Made by a program: the position numbers and the translations under genes. Positions 1-6,884 of a DNA stretch of 8,560 bases are shown piece after piece (position 1 is the stretch's first letter; every line of letters begins with the position of its first letter). Source of the stretch: an uncultured Eubacteriales bacterium (lineage in GTDB: Bacteria; Bacillota; Clostridia; Oscillospirales; Acutalibacteraceae); NCBI GenBank assembly GCA_934725345.1, contig CAKVBG010000046.1, forward strand, positions 1 to 8,560. Reading direction: 5' to 3'. The notes beneath the pieces were generated by a model that was not told the DNA's origin, made no database searches, and worked only from the letters and a program-made list of their open reading frames with translations.

Positions 1-218
1 GTTGACAACTGCTAACTTATCGCTTCCCACTAAACCAATCAACCACTGCACCTTGTCTCTTCCTTTTTAATCTACCTCGAACTATTAGTTTTTTGATATT
101 AGTAGTAACTCAAAGTTGTTAACTGAAAAATCAATAAAATATAACAAAAAAATATCTATACACCATTTGATTTTATGATAAAATCCAGTCGTACTAAATT
201 ATAATAGGAGGGAATTAA
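1..218. other. Upstream non-coding region of the surface-protein operon
   Basis: AT-rich stretch before the first gene. On the plus strand the only strong element is the ribosome binding site AGGAGGG at 206-212, seven bases before the ATG at 219. A candidate -10 box TATGAT lies at 174-179, but no convincing -35 box sits at the right distance, so the promoter is uncertain. A second TATAAT string at 200-205 abuts the ribosome binding site and is too close to be the -10 of this gene. GTTGACAACT at 1-10 is nearly the reverse complement of AGTTGTTAAC at 114-123 (one mismatch), which may be chance. A short minus-strand reading frame is open from a GTG near position 51 to the left edge (about 17 codons), too little to call a gene. 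Confidence 0.5.
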
Positions 219-1964
219 ATGCAAAAAAAGAAAATCTTATCTATTTTAGGCATTTTGTGCTTAATGATGAGTTTTGTGTTACCCGTTTTTAAAACCCATG
301 TACACGCAGAAGAAGGAAATCAAGTAACCCTTAATTTCATCGGCGCAACAGTACAGGAAGGAAAAGCTATTTACAAAGATGATAGCCAAATTTACACATC
401 AGAAGTCAGTTTGGTTACAAAAAATCTCGACGAAGGTGACACCTACAGCGATTGCTCTATCACGGAGAATAACATGAAAATTGACCTAAATGAAAAAAAT
501 TATTATCTTAAAGTGGTAGCTAAAACTTCGGTTGAAAACCCAGATGAAATTCTCGGAGCTGTGAGCCGTTCGCCATTTAACAAAATGTATATCAACGATA
601 CGAAGTTTGATATAACTTTAAATCCATACGTTGGATTGCATACAGAATCATTCAGCGGAAACCTCACTATCAGACTCGAAAAGGAACCAGATTCACCCTC
701 AGGACCAAAATATCCTGACAACGTTGAAATCCACGCAACTTGTGATGATTCTAGCATGGAAATTCACTTTAACTCCGTAAGAATCGGGAAGGAGTCCAAA
801 GAAATATCAGGAAATGCAAAGGGATATGCAAGTGGTGAAACTCATAATTTAATTCGCATTCAGCTTGCATTTGGAGAGGGGAATATTGGTAGCGTGACCG
901 TCAATGGCGAGAACATCGCCTTACCAGAAGGCACAAAAGATCACGTAGAATTTACTCTAAAACCTGCTAGTAGGTACGTAATAGAAGTAAAAAAGGCCCA
1001 AGATACCTCAGGCACACCGCGAACAATTATCTGGGCTTCAAATAAAGAAAATAATTCAAGCCTTAAAGACAATGAATTGGTAAAAAACGGTACTATCGAA
1101 ATAATTGATATCAAAGACTCACATGGAAATTCCATAGGCTTGGAAAATGTAGACCAAGATATCGAAAAAAACAATGGCTTTGCAAGTGTTCTGCCACATT
1201 CGAAGGTAATTTTGAGATTAAAACCAAACTACGGCTACCAATTGACTTCAATTAAAATAAATGACGAAACTTTAGCAGCCGGAGAACAAGAATCTACTTT
1301 TGAATACATCATGCCTGATACCAATGTCCATTTTAGCAGTATCTTCGAAAAAGTGGATGATAAAGTAGTCACGGAATCAAACAAAGTAAAAGATGGGAAA
1401 ATAGAACTTGATGGCTCAGAAATAAATTCCGGTTCAGTAGTGCTTTCCGTGGACGACGTTAACTTAACCGAAGAGCAAATTTCAAATTTCAAAAATCAAG
1501 CTGATGGATATCAACTCTCATCTTTTTTGAACATACGCTTGGACCAAGTACTATACAAAGGAACAGAATCAGATGTTTGGTCAAAACAATTGAAAGATTT
1601 AAATAACCCTGCAACTATCACCCTAAAACTTGAAGAAGGAGTAAAAGGAAATGAAGTCGTAATAGTTCACGAGAAGCACGATGGAACTTATGAAGTCATC
1701 CCTGCAACTTACGATTCTTCCACAAATACTATCACTTTTAAAACTTCAAGTTTTTCAAACTATGCAGTAGCAAGTAAAACCGCTACAACAGATGCATCTC
1801 CAAAAGATACATCTACGAACAACATCATCAAAAAGAATAATAGTATAATACCGCAAACCGGGGATAACATTGCTAAGTACTTTGCAATTTTTGTTTTATG
1901 CGTTTTGGTGTTAGTTGTGTTTTTAATTATCACTAAGAGGAAAAAACAAAATACAAAAAAATAG
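219..1964 (+). CDS. Sorting-signal surface protein A (IPQTG-anchored)
   Basis: Secreted wall-anchored protein of 581 aa; its ligand is unknown. The start is supported by AGGAGGG seven bases upstream and by a clear signal peptide: KKK at 3-5, a hydrophobic core to about residue 23, and likely cleavage after VHA at 28-30. The middle contains beta-rich segments resembling the 'bacterial repeat' family: one around 222-258 with a TVNG turn, and a clearer one around 289-377 ending in YIMPDTNVHF. A membrane-proximal domain (about 393-518) ends in TFKTSSFSNYAVAS, a pattern often seen just before sorting signals. A polar spacer leads to IPQTG (544-548), a hydrophobic segment (about 553-572) and a KRKKQNTKK tail. 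This is a complete sortase signal, although the motif is I/N-P-x-T-G rather than LPXTG. It is followed by surface protein B after 10 nt and by a sortase gene, so the three probably form an operon. Calling it an adhesin would be inference. Confidence 0.88.
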   Translation: MQKKKILSILGILCLMMSFVLPVFKTHVHAEEGNQVTLNFIGATVQEGKAIYKDDSQIYTSEVSLVTKNLDEGDTYSDCSITENNMKIDLNEKNYYLKVVAKTSVENPDEILGAVSRSPFNKMYINDTKFDITLNPYVGLHTESFSGNLTIRLEKEPDSPSGPKYPDNVEIHATCDDSSMEIHFNSVRIGKESKEISGNAKGYASGETHNLIRIQLAFGEGNIGSVTVNGENIALPEGTKDHVEFTLKPASRYVIEVKKAQDTSGTPRTIIWASNKENNSSLKDNELVKNGTIEIIDIKDSHGNSIGLENVDQDIEKNNGFASVLPHSKVILRLKPNYGYQLTSIKINDETLAAGEQESTFEYIMPDTNVHFSSIFEKVDDKVVTESNKVKDGKIELDGSEINSGSVVLSVDDVNLTEEQISNFKNQADGYQLSSFLNIRLDQVLYKGTESDVWSKQLKDLNNPATITLKLEEGVKGNEVVIVHEKHDGTYEVIPATYDSSTNTITFKTSSFSNYAVASKTATTDASPKDTSTNNIIKKNNSIIPQTGDNIAKYFAIFVLCVLVLVVFLIITKRKKQNTKK

Positions 1965-1970
1965 GAGGGG
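1963..1970 (+). promoter_or_regulatory. Ribosome binding site overlapping the upstream stop codon
   Basis: AGGAGGGG begins inside the TAG stop (1962-1964) of surface protein A and sits four bases before the ATG of surface protein B at 1975. The overlap suggests that translation of the two genes is coupled, giving related amounts of the two proteins. Confidence 0.8.
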
Positions 1971-1974
1971 AAAA

Positions 1975-3678
1975 ATGAAAAGAGGTTTATTTTTATCAGC
2001 ACTTACTGTGTGTGGCCTTGCTTTACCCTTAATGTTTGCAAACACTAATAAAACTCAAGCGGTTACTATTACAGATAACGGTGAATATGCCTTAGTGATG
2101 AGTCCTAAACAGTCGGACACTGACGCAACCATAAATGGTTCGAAGGAGGGTAAAATTTTAAAGTTTAATTTTGACAGTGGCGAAGAATCTGTGAAACTTT
2201 CTGATTTAACACAAGGAATAACGCCTTACAATGGGAAAAATGAATTTTCAGGTTGGGCCCTTTCATCCAGCGATAGCACGCCGGCTCCGGGTGACACAAT
2301 ATTAAAAAAAGAGGATTTTAGTTCAAAAGGAAAACTTGAAGGCATAGAATATGAAAAGGGAAAAATTATATATGCTTTATTTAACGGTAACCAATTACAA
2401 GATTCAGAAACATATGGCATTGTATTAAACGCTTCCGGAGGGAAAATAAACGGAAAAGATAGCTATTTCTCAAGCGGTAAAATTAGTGATTTTCAAACAA
2501 TGGACTTGTCTCAATATATACCACAACGAGATGGGTATACATTTTGCGATTGGGGTCGTACGGAGATTTTTAATGGAAATCCTAGGGGAGAAATCATAAC
2601 TTCTATCGACAAAGACTATTTAGAAAACTACTATCTTAAAAACGGAAATTGTAATTTAACACTTTATGCACTCTACAAAAGCAATCATTTTTACGGCCCA
2701 GATGAAAATGGTAATATCTATAACCCAGATATACCGTCAGACCAGAGACTTCCTTCCTACGTGCTTATACTAGACGCCAATGGAGGAACCATTGATGAAG
2801 AAACCTCCAAGAGATACGACTATGACGACGGAGGAAATAATTATGCAATGCCTATTTTTCATTACAAACCAGGAAGATCAGGATACAAGTTCAAAGGTTG
2901 GAATTCTAAAAAAGATGGTACAGGAAAACACTATGATTTGATTCAACAGGAAAATTGGCGCACAGATGGAGGCGATTTCGACAGAGATTTATTGAAGAAC
3001 ACCGGACACTATTACACATACCTTACTCTCTACGCAACTTGGGAAGGCACACCGATAGACGATGATGATAATACAGAAGAATCTGGAAAAGAAATCTCAA
3101 GTATTACAGATATTAAGGGTAGTGTTCAGTTCCTATATGAAACAGAAAATAATTATACACTTGAAATTAGGAAACTGGATATCCCCAAAGAACTGGCAGA
3201 CAAGAATGTAAAATTCTTAGTAGATATAAATTTACTATGTAATGGCCAAGAAATAGCGGAAGTAAATGGTAGACCACTGAAAATCAAGCTTGAAATTCCT
3301 GAAGAATTAAGGAGTTACAATAATTATCAAGTTGTTTATATTGGAAGGGTGGGTCAAATAAAGGAAACTTTGCCCGCAACTCTGAAGGATGGATATATAA
3401 TTTTTGAAACTTCACACCTGAGCCAATACGGTGTAGTGGCAACGAATGTAGAAGAAAACACTCCAAATGGCGAGAAGGGATCAAGCGAGGAAGAAAATGG
3501 CAACAACTCTAATGAAGCTAATAAAACTAATGAGACCGATGAATCTTCTAAAACATCTGATGATTCTGAAAATTCAGAAAACCCCCTAACGGGAGATGCA
3601 ATAACCACAGCAATAACACTTTTCACTGTCGCATCGTTTGGTATATCTGCATTCCCTCTCTTGAGAAAGAAAAAATAA
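1975..3678 (+). CDS. Sorting-signal surface protein B with InlB-B/Flg_new-like repeats
   Basis: Wall-anchored protein of 567 aa. The signal peptide spans about residues 1-29 (KR at 2-3, hydrophobic core, likely cleavage after TQA). Three successive repeats of the Listeria-Bacteroides (Flg_new, InlB B-repeat) type follow at about 60-137, 146-236 and 262-357. They share a GW/DW turn (FSGW, FCDW, FKGW), a DGYTF or SGYKF step, and a closing strand IIYALF, TLYALY or TLYATW. The third, with LDANGG and GWNSKKDGTG, is closest to the family consensus. A membrane-proximal domain (about 379-492) ends in FETSHLSQYGVVAT and resembles the one in protein A. A Ser/Asn/Glu-rich spacer (about 493-534) precedes NPLTG (536-540), a hydrophobic segment and RKKK. 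Such repeats occur in adhesins and internalins, but the target here is unknown. The gene starts 10 nt after protein A and is followed by a hairpin and the sortase. Confidence 0.9.
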   Translation: MKRGLFLSALTVCGLALPLMFANTNKTQAVTITDNGEYALVMSPKQSDTDATINGSKEGKILKFNFDSGEESVKLSDLTQGITPYNGKNEFSGWALSSSDSTPAPGDTILKKEDFSSKGKLEGIEYEKGKIIYALFNGNQLQDSETYGIVLNASGGKINGKDSYFSSGKISDFQTMDLSQYIPQRDGYTFCDWGRTEIFNGNPRGEIITSIDKDYLENYYLKNGNCNLTLYALYKSNHFYGPDENGNIYNPDIPSDQRLPSYVLILDANGGTIDEETSKRYDYDDGGNNYAMPIFHYKPGRSGYKFKGWNSKKDGTGKHYDLIQQENWRTDGGDFDRDLLKNTGHYYTYLTLYATWEGTPIDDDDNTEESGKEISSITDIKGSVQFLYETENNYTLEIRKLDIPKELADKNVKFLVDINLLCNGQEIAEVNGRPLKIKLEIPEELRSYNNYQVVYIGRVGQIKETLPATLKDGYIIFETSHLSQYGVVATNVEENTPNGEKGSSEEENGNNSNEANKTNETDESSKTSDDSENSENPLTGDAITTAITLFTVASFGISAFPLLRKKK

Positions 3679-3691
3679 CTTTTTAACTATG

Positions 3692-3720
3692 AAGACTAGC
3701 CCTTAACCGCTAGTCTTTGT
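3692..3720 (+). terminator. Hairpin between surface protein B and the sortase, possible attenuator
   Basis: A perfect 9-bp stem, AAGACTAGC at 3692-3700 pairing with GCTAGTCTT at 3709-3717, encloses an 8-nt loop. The T tract after it is short and interrupted (TTTGTACTT), so termination is probably partial. It lies in the 63-nt gap before the sortase gene, for which I see no separate good promoter. A leaky terminator would lower sortase expression relative to its substrates. It could instead be an RNA-processing or mRNA-stabilising stem. Confidence 0.65.
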
Positions 3721-3741
3721 ACTTAACTGAAAGGAAATCAA

Positions 3742-4455
3742 ATGAAAATTATTAAAACTATAGTTTGCTTAGTTCTCCTCGGAATTATGATTTATTCCGG
3801 AACCCAAATTTATAACTGGTACGAAGAAAATGTTCAAAATACCAGTATAGCAGAAAAACTAAACAAGATGGCTGTTACTAAAAATGAAGCTGAAAATCAA
3901 TACGCCGTGGACTTAAGTTTGCTTAAAAGTCAAAATAGCGATACTGTTGCATGGATCAAAGTAAATGGAACAAATATTGAGTATCCAGTTGTAAAAAGTG
4001 AAAACAATGAATTTTATTTAAATCACAGTTTCGATAAGACCAATAATTCAGCCGGATGGATTTTTGCTGACTATAAAAACCAATTCGACGGCACCGACAA
4101 AAACATAGTCATTTATGGACATAACAGAAAAGATAAATCAATGTTTGGAAGTCTAAAAAATATTTTGAATCCTGAGTGGTATGGTAACCCAAAAAATTCT
4201 GAAATAATATTCATTAAAGAAAATGAAAATTGTATCTATAAAGTATTTTCAGTTTATCAAATAGAAAAAGAAAGTTATTACATCACAACCGAATTTGATA
4301 GCAATACTGAATTTGAAAAGTTCCTTGAAACAATAAAAAAAAGAAGTCTCAAAAACTTTGAAGTAGATGTTTCTGAGACAGATAGTATTCTAACACTTTC
4401 AACCTGTGCGAGTAATGATGATTACCGAATAGTTCTTCACGCAAAGAAAATTTAG
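3742..4455 (+). CDS. srtB: Class B sortase
   Basis: Membrane-bound cysteine transpeptidase of 237 aa that cuts a sorting motif between Thr and Gly and links the protein to the cell wall. An N-terminal membrane anchor (about 5-24) places the catalytic domain outside the cell. Family signatures are clear: VAWIKVNGTNIEYPVV (69-84), GWIFADY (105-111), NIVIYGHN (121-128) with catalytic His127, MFGSL (134-138), LTLSTC (217-222) with catalytic Cys222, and Arg229 in YRIVLHAK. Length and residue spacing match class B enzymes such as Staphylococcus aureus SrtB. The start is supported by AAAGGA at 3730-3735. The classic SrtB role is anchoring an NPQTN haem protein, but no NEAT domain or haem-transport gene is visible here. 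The adjacent NPLTG and IPQTG proteins are the obvious substrate candidates, and the divergent NPQTG protein is a further one. Class is certain; substrate assignment is inference. Confidence 0.96.
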   Translation: MKIIKTIVCLVLLGIMIYSGTQIYNWYEENVQNTSIAEKLNKMAVTKNEAENQYAVDLSLLKSQNSDTVAWIKVNGTNIEYPVVKSENNEFYLNHSFDKTNNSAGWIFADYKNQFDGTDKNIVIYGHNRKDKSMFGSLKNILNPEWYGNPKNSEIIFIKENENCIYKVFSVYQIEKESYYITTEFDSNTEFEKFLETIKKRSLKNFEVDVSETDSILTLSTCASNDDYRIVLHAKKI

Positions 4456-4524
4456 TAGGTAGTATTTATCAAAATAGCTACATTTTTAGATTAAGTTAAA
4501 AAAATTTTTATCAAAGCCACTATT

Positions 4525-4560
4525 AAGAGCCTACTTGTTGTTTAAGAGGCTCTTTATTTT
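4525..4560 (+). terminator. Rho-independent terminator after the sortase
   Basis: AAGAGCCT at 4525-4532 pairs with AGGCTCTT at 4547-4554, and the inner bases CTT/AAG can extend the stem. The T-rich tail TTTATTTT follows at 4553-4560. It ends the plus-strand surface-protein unit and overlaps the stop codon of the convergent minus-strand gene by two bases. In the minus direction the tail is poor. A weaker AT-rich hairpin (4459-4481, one bulge) followed by ATTTTT lies just after the sortase stop and may add to termination. Confidence 0.8.
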
Positions 4561-4915
4561 AGTCATTTATTTTCCACACGCGGTTTATGTTTATTTTTTC
4601 CTTTTCTTTCAAGCATTTGAAAATATCTATATTCAGGATATTAGCTACAGAAGTTAGCACGATAAACACATCTGCAATTTCGCTTTCAATGCTGTCGTAA
4701 TTACTAATTCTATTATAGTCCACAGATGCCCCTGGCGAACTTTTACGTACCGCTTTTGCAAGTTCCCCTATTTCTTCAGTAAGCAATAAAAGTTTATCTT
4801 GGACCGTTTGGTTTGAAAATCCTCTTAATTCCAAAACTTGCTTTATGTAGTTTTGTACATCAAATAACGTAGAACTTTCCTTCAATTTTTCAAACAACTC
4901 TTTTTGATTTTCCAT
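4559..4915 (-). CDS. MazG-like nucleotide pyrophosphohydrolase
   Basis: Small cytoplasmic protein of 118 aa, with no signal peptide or membrane segment. It carries the all-alpha NTP pyrophosphohydrolase (MazG-like) pattern: LLTEEIGELAKAVRK (44-58) with metal-binding Glu47, Glu48 and Glu51, then ESEIADVFIVL (77-87) with Glu79 and Asp82, and a C-terminal NRVWK typical of these enzymes. Family members hydrolyse (d)NTPs to the monophosphate plus pyrophosphate, often as house-cleaning of abnormal nucleotides. The substrate here cannot be told from sequence. At 118 aa it is a single-domain type, about half the size of two-domain MazG. The AGGAG site (4927-4931, minus strand) lies 11 nt before the ATG, slightly long spacing. 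The gene is convergent with the sortase unit and has its own promoter, so a functional tie to the surface genes is not indicated. Confidence 0.9.
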   Translation of the reverse strand: MENQKELFEKLKESSTLFDVQNYIKQVLELRGFSNQTVQDKLLLLTEEIGELAKAVRKSSPGASVDYNRISNYDSIESEIADVFIVLTSVANILNIDIFKCLKEKEKININRVWKIND

Positions 4916-5092
4916 TTATAAAACATCTCCTAATTTTGCGTATTGCATCCACAACAAGATATTAGCATTACTTTGCTATACTTACCACAATTTTTCTTTC
5001 GGTATCCGTTGTTGCCAGTTTCCTACCTCATTCTTAAAACCATAAAAAACTATCGAACAATCTAATCCTATAATAAGAAATGTATAAAATTT
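4916..5092 (-). other. Long 5' leader of the MazG-like gene
   Basis: About 170 nt separate the predicted transcription start (just downstream of the -10 box at 5093-5098) from the start codon. On the minus strand this leader contains a 5-bp hairpin TAGCA/TGCTA around 4964-4979 and CAACAA/TTGTTG complementarity flanking it, both too weak to name a riboswitch. A frame without a start codon is open from 5095 to a TAA at 4982-4984, ending in GNWQQRIPKEKLW. It is composed like a protein tail, but I cannot assign it. The stretch around 4998-5030 is visibly richer in G and C than its surroundings. Confidence 0.4.
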
Positions 5093-5122
5093 ATTCTATC
5101 AAACTAACAAAATGAATGTCAA
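5093..5122 (-). promoter_or_regulatory. Sigma-A-type promoter for the MazG-like gene
   Basis: On the minus strand TTGACA (5117-5122, perfect -35) is followed after 18 bases by TAGAAT (5093-5098, five of six matches to the -10 consensus). It lies just beyond the hairpin that ends the upstream minus-strand gene, so the MazG-like gene is probably transcribed independently. Confidence 0.75.
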
Positions 5123-5166
5123 TAGTTACACTAATATGGATAAAATAATAATTTGTGTATACTAAG

Positions 5167-5191
5167 TCCGCCAATAACAACTACTGGCGGA
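5167..5191 (-). terminator. Hairpin downstream of the NPQTG surface protein
   Basis: A perfect, GC-rich 7-bp stem, TCCGCCA at 5167-5173 pairing with TGGCGGA at 5185-5191, encloses an 11-nt loop. It sits 29 nt after the stop codon of the minus-strand surface gene and before the next promoter, as expected of a terminator. No proper T tract follows on the minus strand (CTTAGTAT), so termination may be partial. Confidence 0.55.
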
Positions 5192-5220
5192 TAACTCATG
5201 TGTTTTCAAATTTTGTAGTC

Positions 5221-6615
5221 TTAAACTGTGTATTCTTTCTTTCGGTTGTAAACTGCTATTCCTAGTAGTCCCGCAGAACTTGTAGAAAACAAAAAGGTCC
5301 ACAAAAGCATATTGCTGTTGTCTCCGGTTTGGGGGTTATTTGAATTATTCCCAGATTTTACCATTTCAGCATTATTTGAATTTTCTTGAGATTCTTCCAA
5401 TTTTTTGATATCAAAATTTGTACTGCATTCACCATCCGTGTAAACAAACGTTAGCTTATGCTTGTCTGTAGAAAGAGTTTTAAGATATTCATTTTTTAAA
5501 GTAACAATAGTGGAACCTGAAGTAGATTCATAATTTTCTTCATCAACCCAGGAATCATCAACTTTAATACCTACAAATTTTGAAAAATCTCCATTTGCAC
5601 GGAAAGTCAATGTATCGTTGTTCTGCTCCCAAGAACTGTTCATGCCTTCAATAATTTCGTAATGGATCGGAGCGGCAATTAAATTCAACTTACAATTAAA
5701 ATGATATCTTGTATAGTAATCGTCTCTTGTTTCATAGATAGTATTTTTCCCAGTTTGTTCGTCACGAGTAGTTCCCGTATAGGTTAATTTAGAGCCGGTG
5801 TAGTGTGTACGCACAAATTTCAATGTGTAAGAAGTACTTGTATCAATATCACTTACTAGAGTCATTACTGCTTTATTCTCAGCTTTGTTTCCAACCATTT
5901 TTATTAAAGCTTCTGAAGTATTCTCTGTTTTAACAAGACTGTTGTTGTCGCTATTTGCAAATTTATAATATTTAGTTCCTTCTAAATCAGCCATAGCACG
6001 CAATGCCATCGATAAATTATCTTCTTTTGTAAAGTCAATAATATAATCAGAGTCTTTTTTTAGATTTATGTCTTCCGTTACTTCACAGTCGGCATAATTA
6101 TCTCTGACAGATGTTTTAACTTCTGTGTTGCCTGGTGGAATGTCTGTAACTCCTTTAACTTTTGTATTGGTGAACAATATAGCTCTTATAGTCTTATCGG
6201 ATGTTACTGTTATTACTGCACCGTCACATTCGTTTCCATTTACTTTAAAAACTCCCCCATAAAACACATTGGCTTCTGGAGATTTGCGAGGGAAAACATA
6301 GCCGTCCTTTGCTTTCAATGTAATGTTGAATGTGTAATTTCCCTCTGCTGTTGGTTTAAGGTTTTCGCTATTTGGTGTAATTCTATTTGTTTCGCTTAAC
6401 CATTCCTGTTCTTCAATAGTATAATTGCTGTTTTCATCAACCGTTGCAAATGGTACGTCTTCAAACGCCCACAATTCATTTGATACGCCGTTTAGGTTTA
6501 CTTCCGTGATATCTATGTCGCCTTCTGCTGCGAACGTGGTTATCGGGACAAATGACAAAACCATGCAGAGCGAAAAAAATATCGCCATAAGTTTCTTTGC
6601 TGACCTAATCTTCAT
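5221..6615 (-). CDS. Sorting-signal surface protein C (NPQTG-anchored, X2-like domain)
   Basis: Secreted protein of 464 aa. The signal peptide covers about residues 1-30 (KIRSAKK, hydrophobic core, likely cleavage near TFAA). The start is fixed by AGGAGA seven bases upstream (6623-6628). An N-terminal domain (about 33-155) has YTFNITLKAKDGYVF and KVNG, a pattern common in clostridial surface-protein repeats. The middle (about 160-315) I do not recognise. At 318-404 is an X2-like/Ig-like domain: YEIIEGMNSSW, LTFRANGDFSKF, STIVTLKNEYLKTLS and HKLTFVYTDGE. A short Asn/Ser spacer leads to NPQTG (427-431), a hydrophobic segment and RKKEYTV. NPQTG fits the preference known for many class B sortases, and one is encoded about 2 kb away. 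Unlike proteins A and B it is on the opposite strand with its own promoter and terminator. Its ligand is unknown. Confidence 0.9.
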   Translation of the reverse strand: MKIRSAKKLMAIFFSLCMVLSFVPITTFAAEGDIDITEVNLNGVSNELWAFEDVPFATVDENSNYTIEEQEWLSETNRITPNSENLKPTAEGNYTFNITLKAKDGYVFPRKSPEANVFYGGVFKVNGNECDGAVITVTSDKTIRAILFTNTKVKGVTDIPPGNTEVKTSVRDNYADCEVTEDINLKKDSDYIIDFTKEDNLSMALRAMADLEGTKYYKFANSDNNSLVKTENTSEALIKMVGNKAENKAVMTLVSDIDTSTSYTLKFVRTHYTGSKLTYTGTTRDEQTGKNTIYETRDDYYTRYHFNCKLNLIAAPIHYEIIEGMNSSWEQNNDTLTFRANGDFSKFVGIKVDDSWVDEENYESTSGSTIVTLKNEYLKTLSTDKHKLTFVYTDGECSTNFDIKKLEESQENSNNAEMVKSGNNSNNPQTGDNSNMLLWTFLFSTSSAGLLGIAVYNRKKEYTV

Positions 6616-6781
6616 AACATCTTCTCCTACTTAAAGATTTTTGGGCTAGAATTTGCATTTTTACTTTTAATTACAAAACTAAAAAACATACATATCTACA
6701 GCGACTTCAAATTACCCCCCTCTTTTTCAAAGTTTAGAACAAACACCACCCAAATATTTTTGTGACTCTTGCTCATAAATA

Positions 6782-6809
6782 AGTATATGTAAAAAACAAA
6801 AATATTCAA
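6782..6809 (-). promoter_or_regulatory. Candidate promoter for surface protein C
   Basis: On the minus strand TTGAAT (6804-6809, four of six) is followed after 16 bases by TATACT (6782-6787, five of six). It would give a leader of about 160 nt. The region is very AT-rich, so a chance match is possible. Confidence 0.45.
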
Positions 6810-6884
6810 ATAAATTTATATTAAAAAATTAAAGATTTACCTAATTTTTTGACTACAAGAGTATCAGATAAAAGTATCTCAAAA

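Noticed and set aside
503..757. 84-aa minus-strand frame inside surface protein A, and similar minus-strand frames at 941-1174, 1235-1492 and 1760-2002
   Set aside because: They lie wholly or almost wholly within a well-supported coding gene and show no recognisable family. The last one is hydrophobic only because it mirrors the sorting-signal region.
3354..3626. 90-aa minus-strand frame opposite the Ser/Glu-rich spacer of protein B
   Set aside because: Its Ser/Leu/Val-rich composition is the complement of the low-complexity spacer; no sign of a gene.
219..3678. Proteins A and B as pilins of a sortase-assembled pilus
   Set aside because: I find no pilin motif with a conserved Lys (such as YPK), no E-box and no CnaB-type repeats, and the locus has no pilin-specific class C sortase.
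6425..6634. 69-aa plus-strand frame opposite the signal-peptide end of protein C
   Set aside because: Antisense to a clear signal peptide and N-terminal domain, with no recognisable family.
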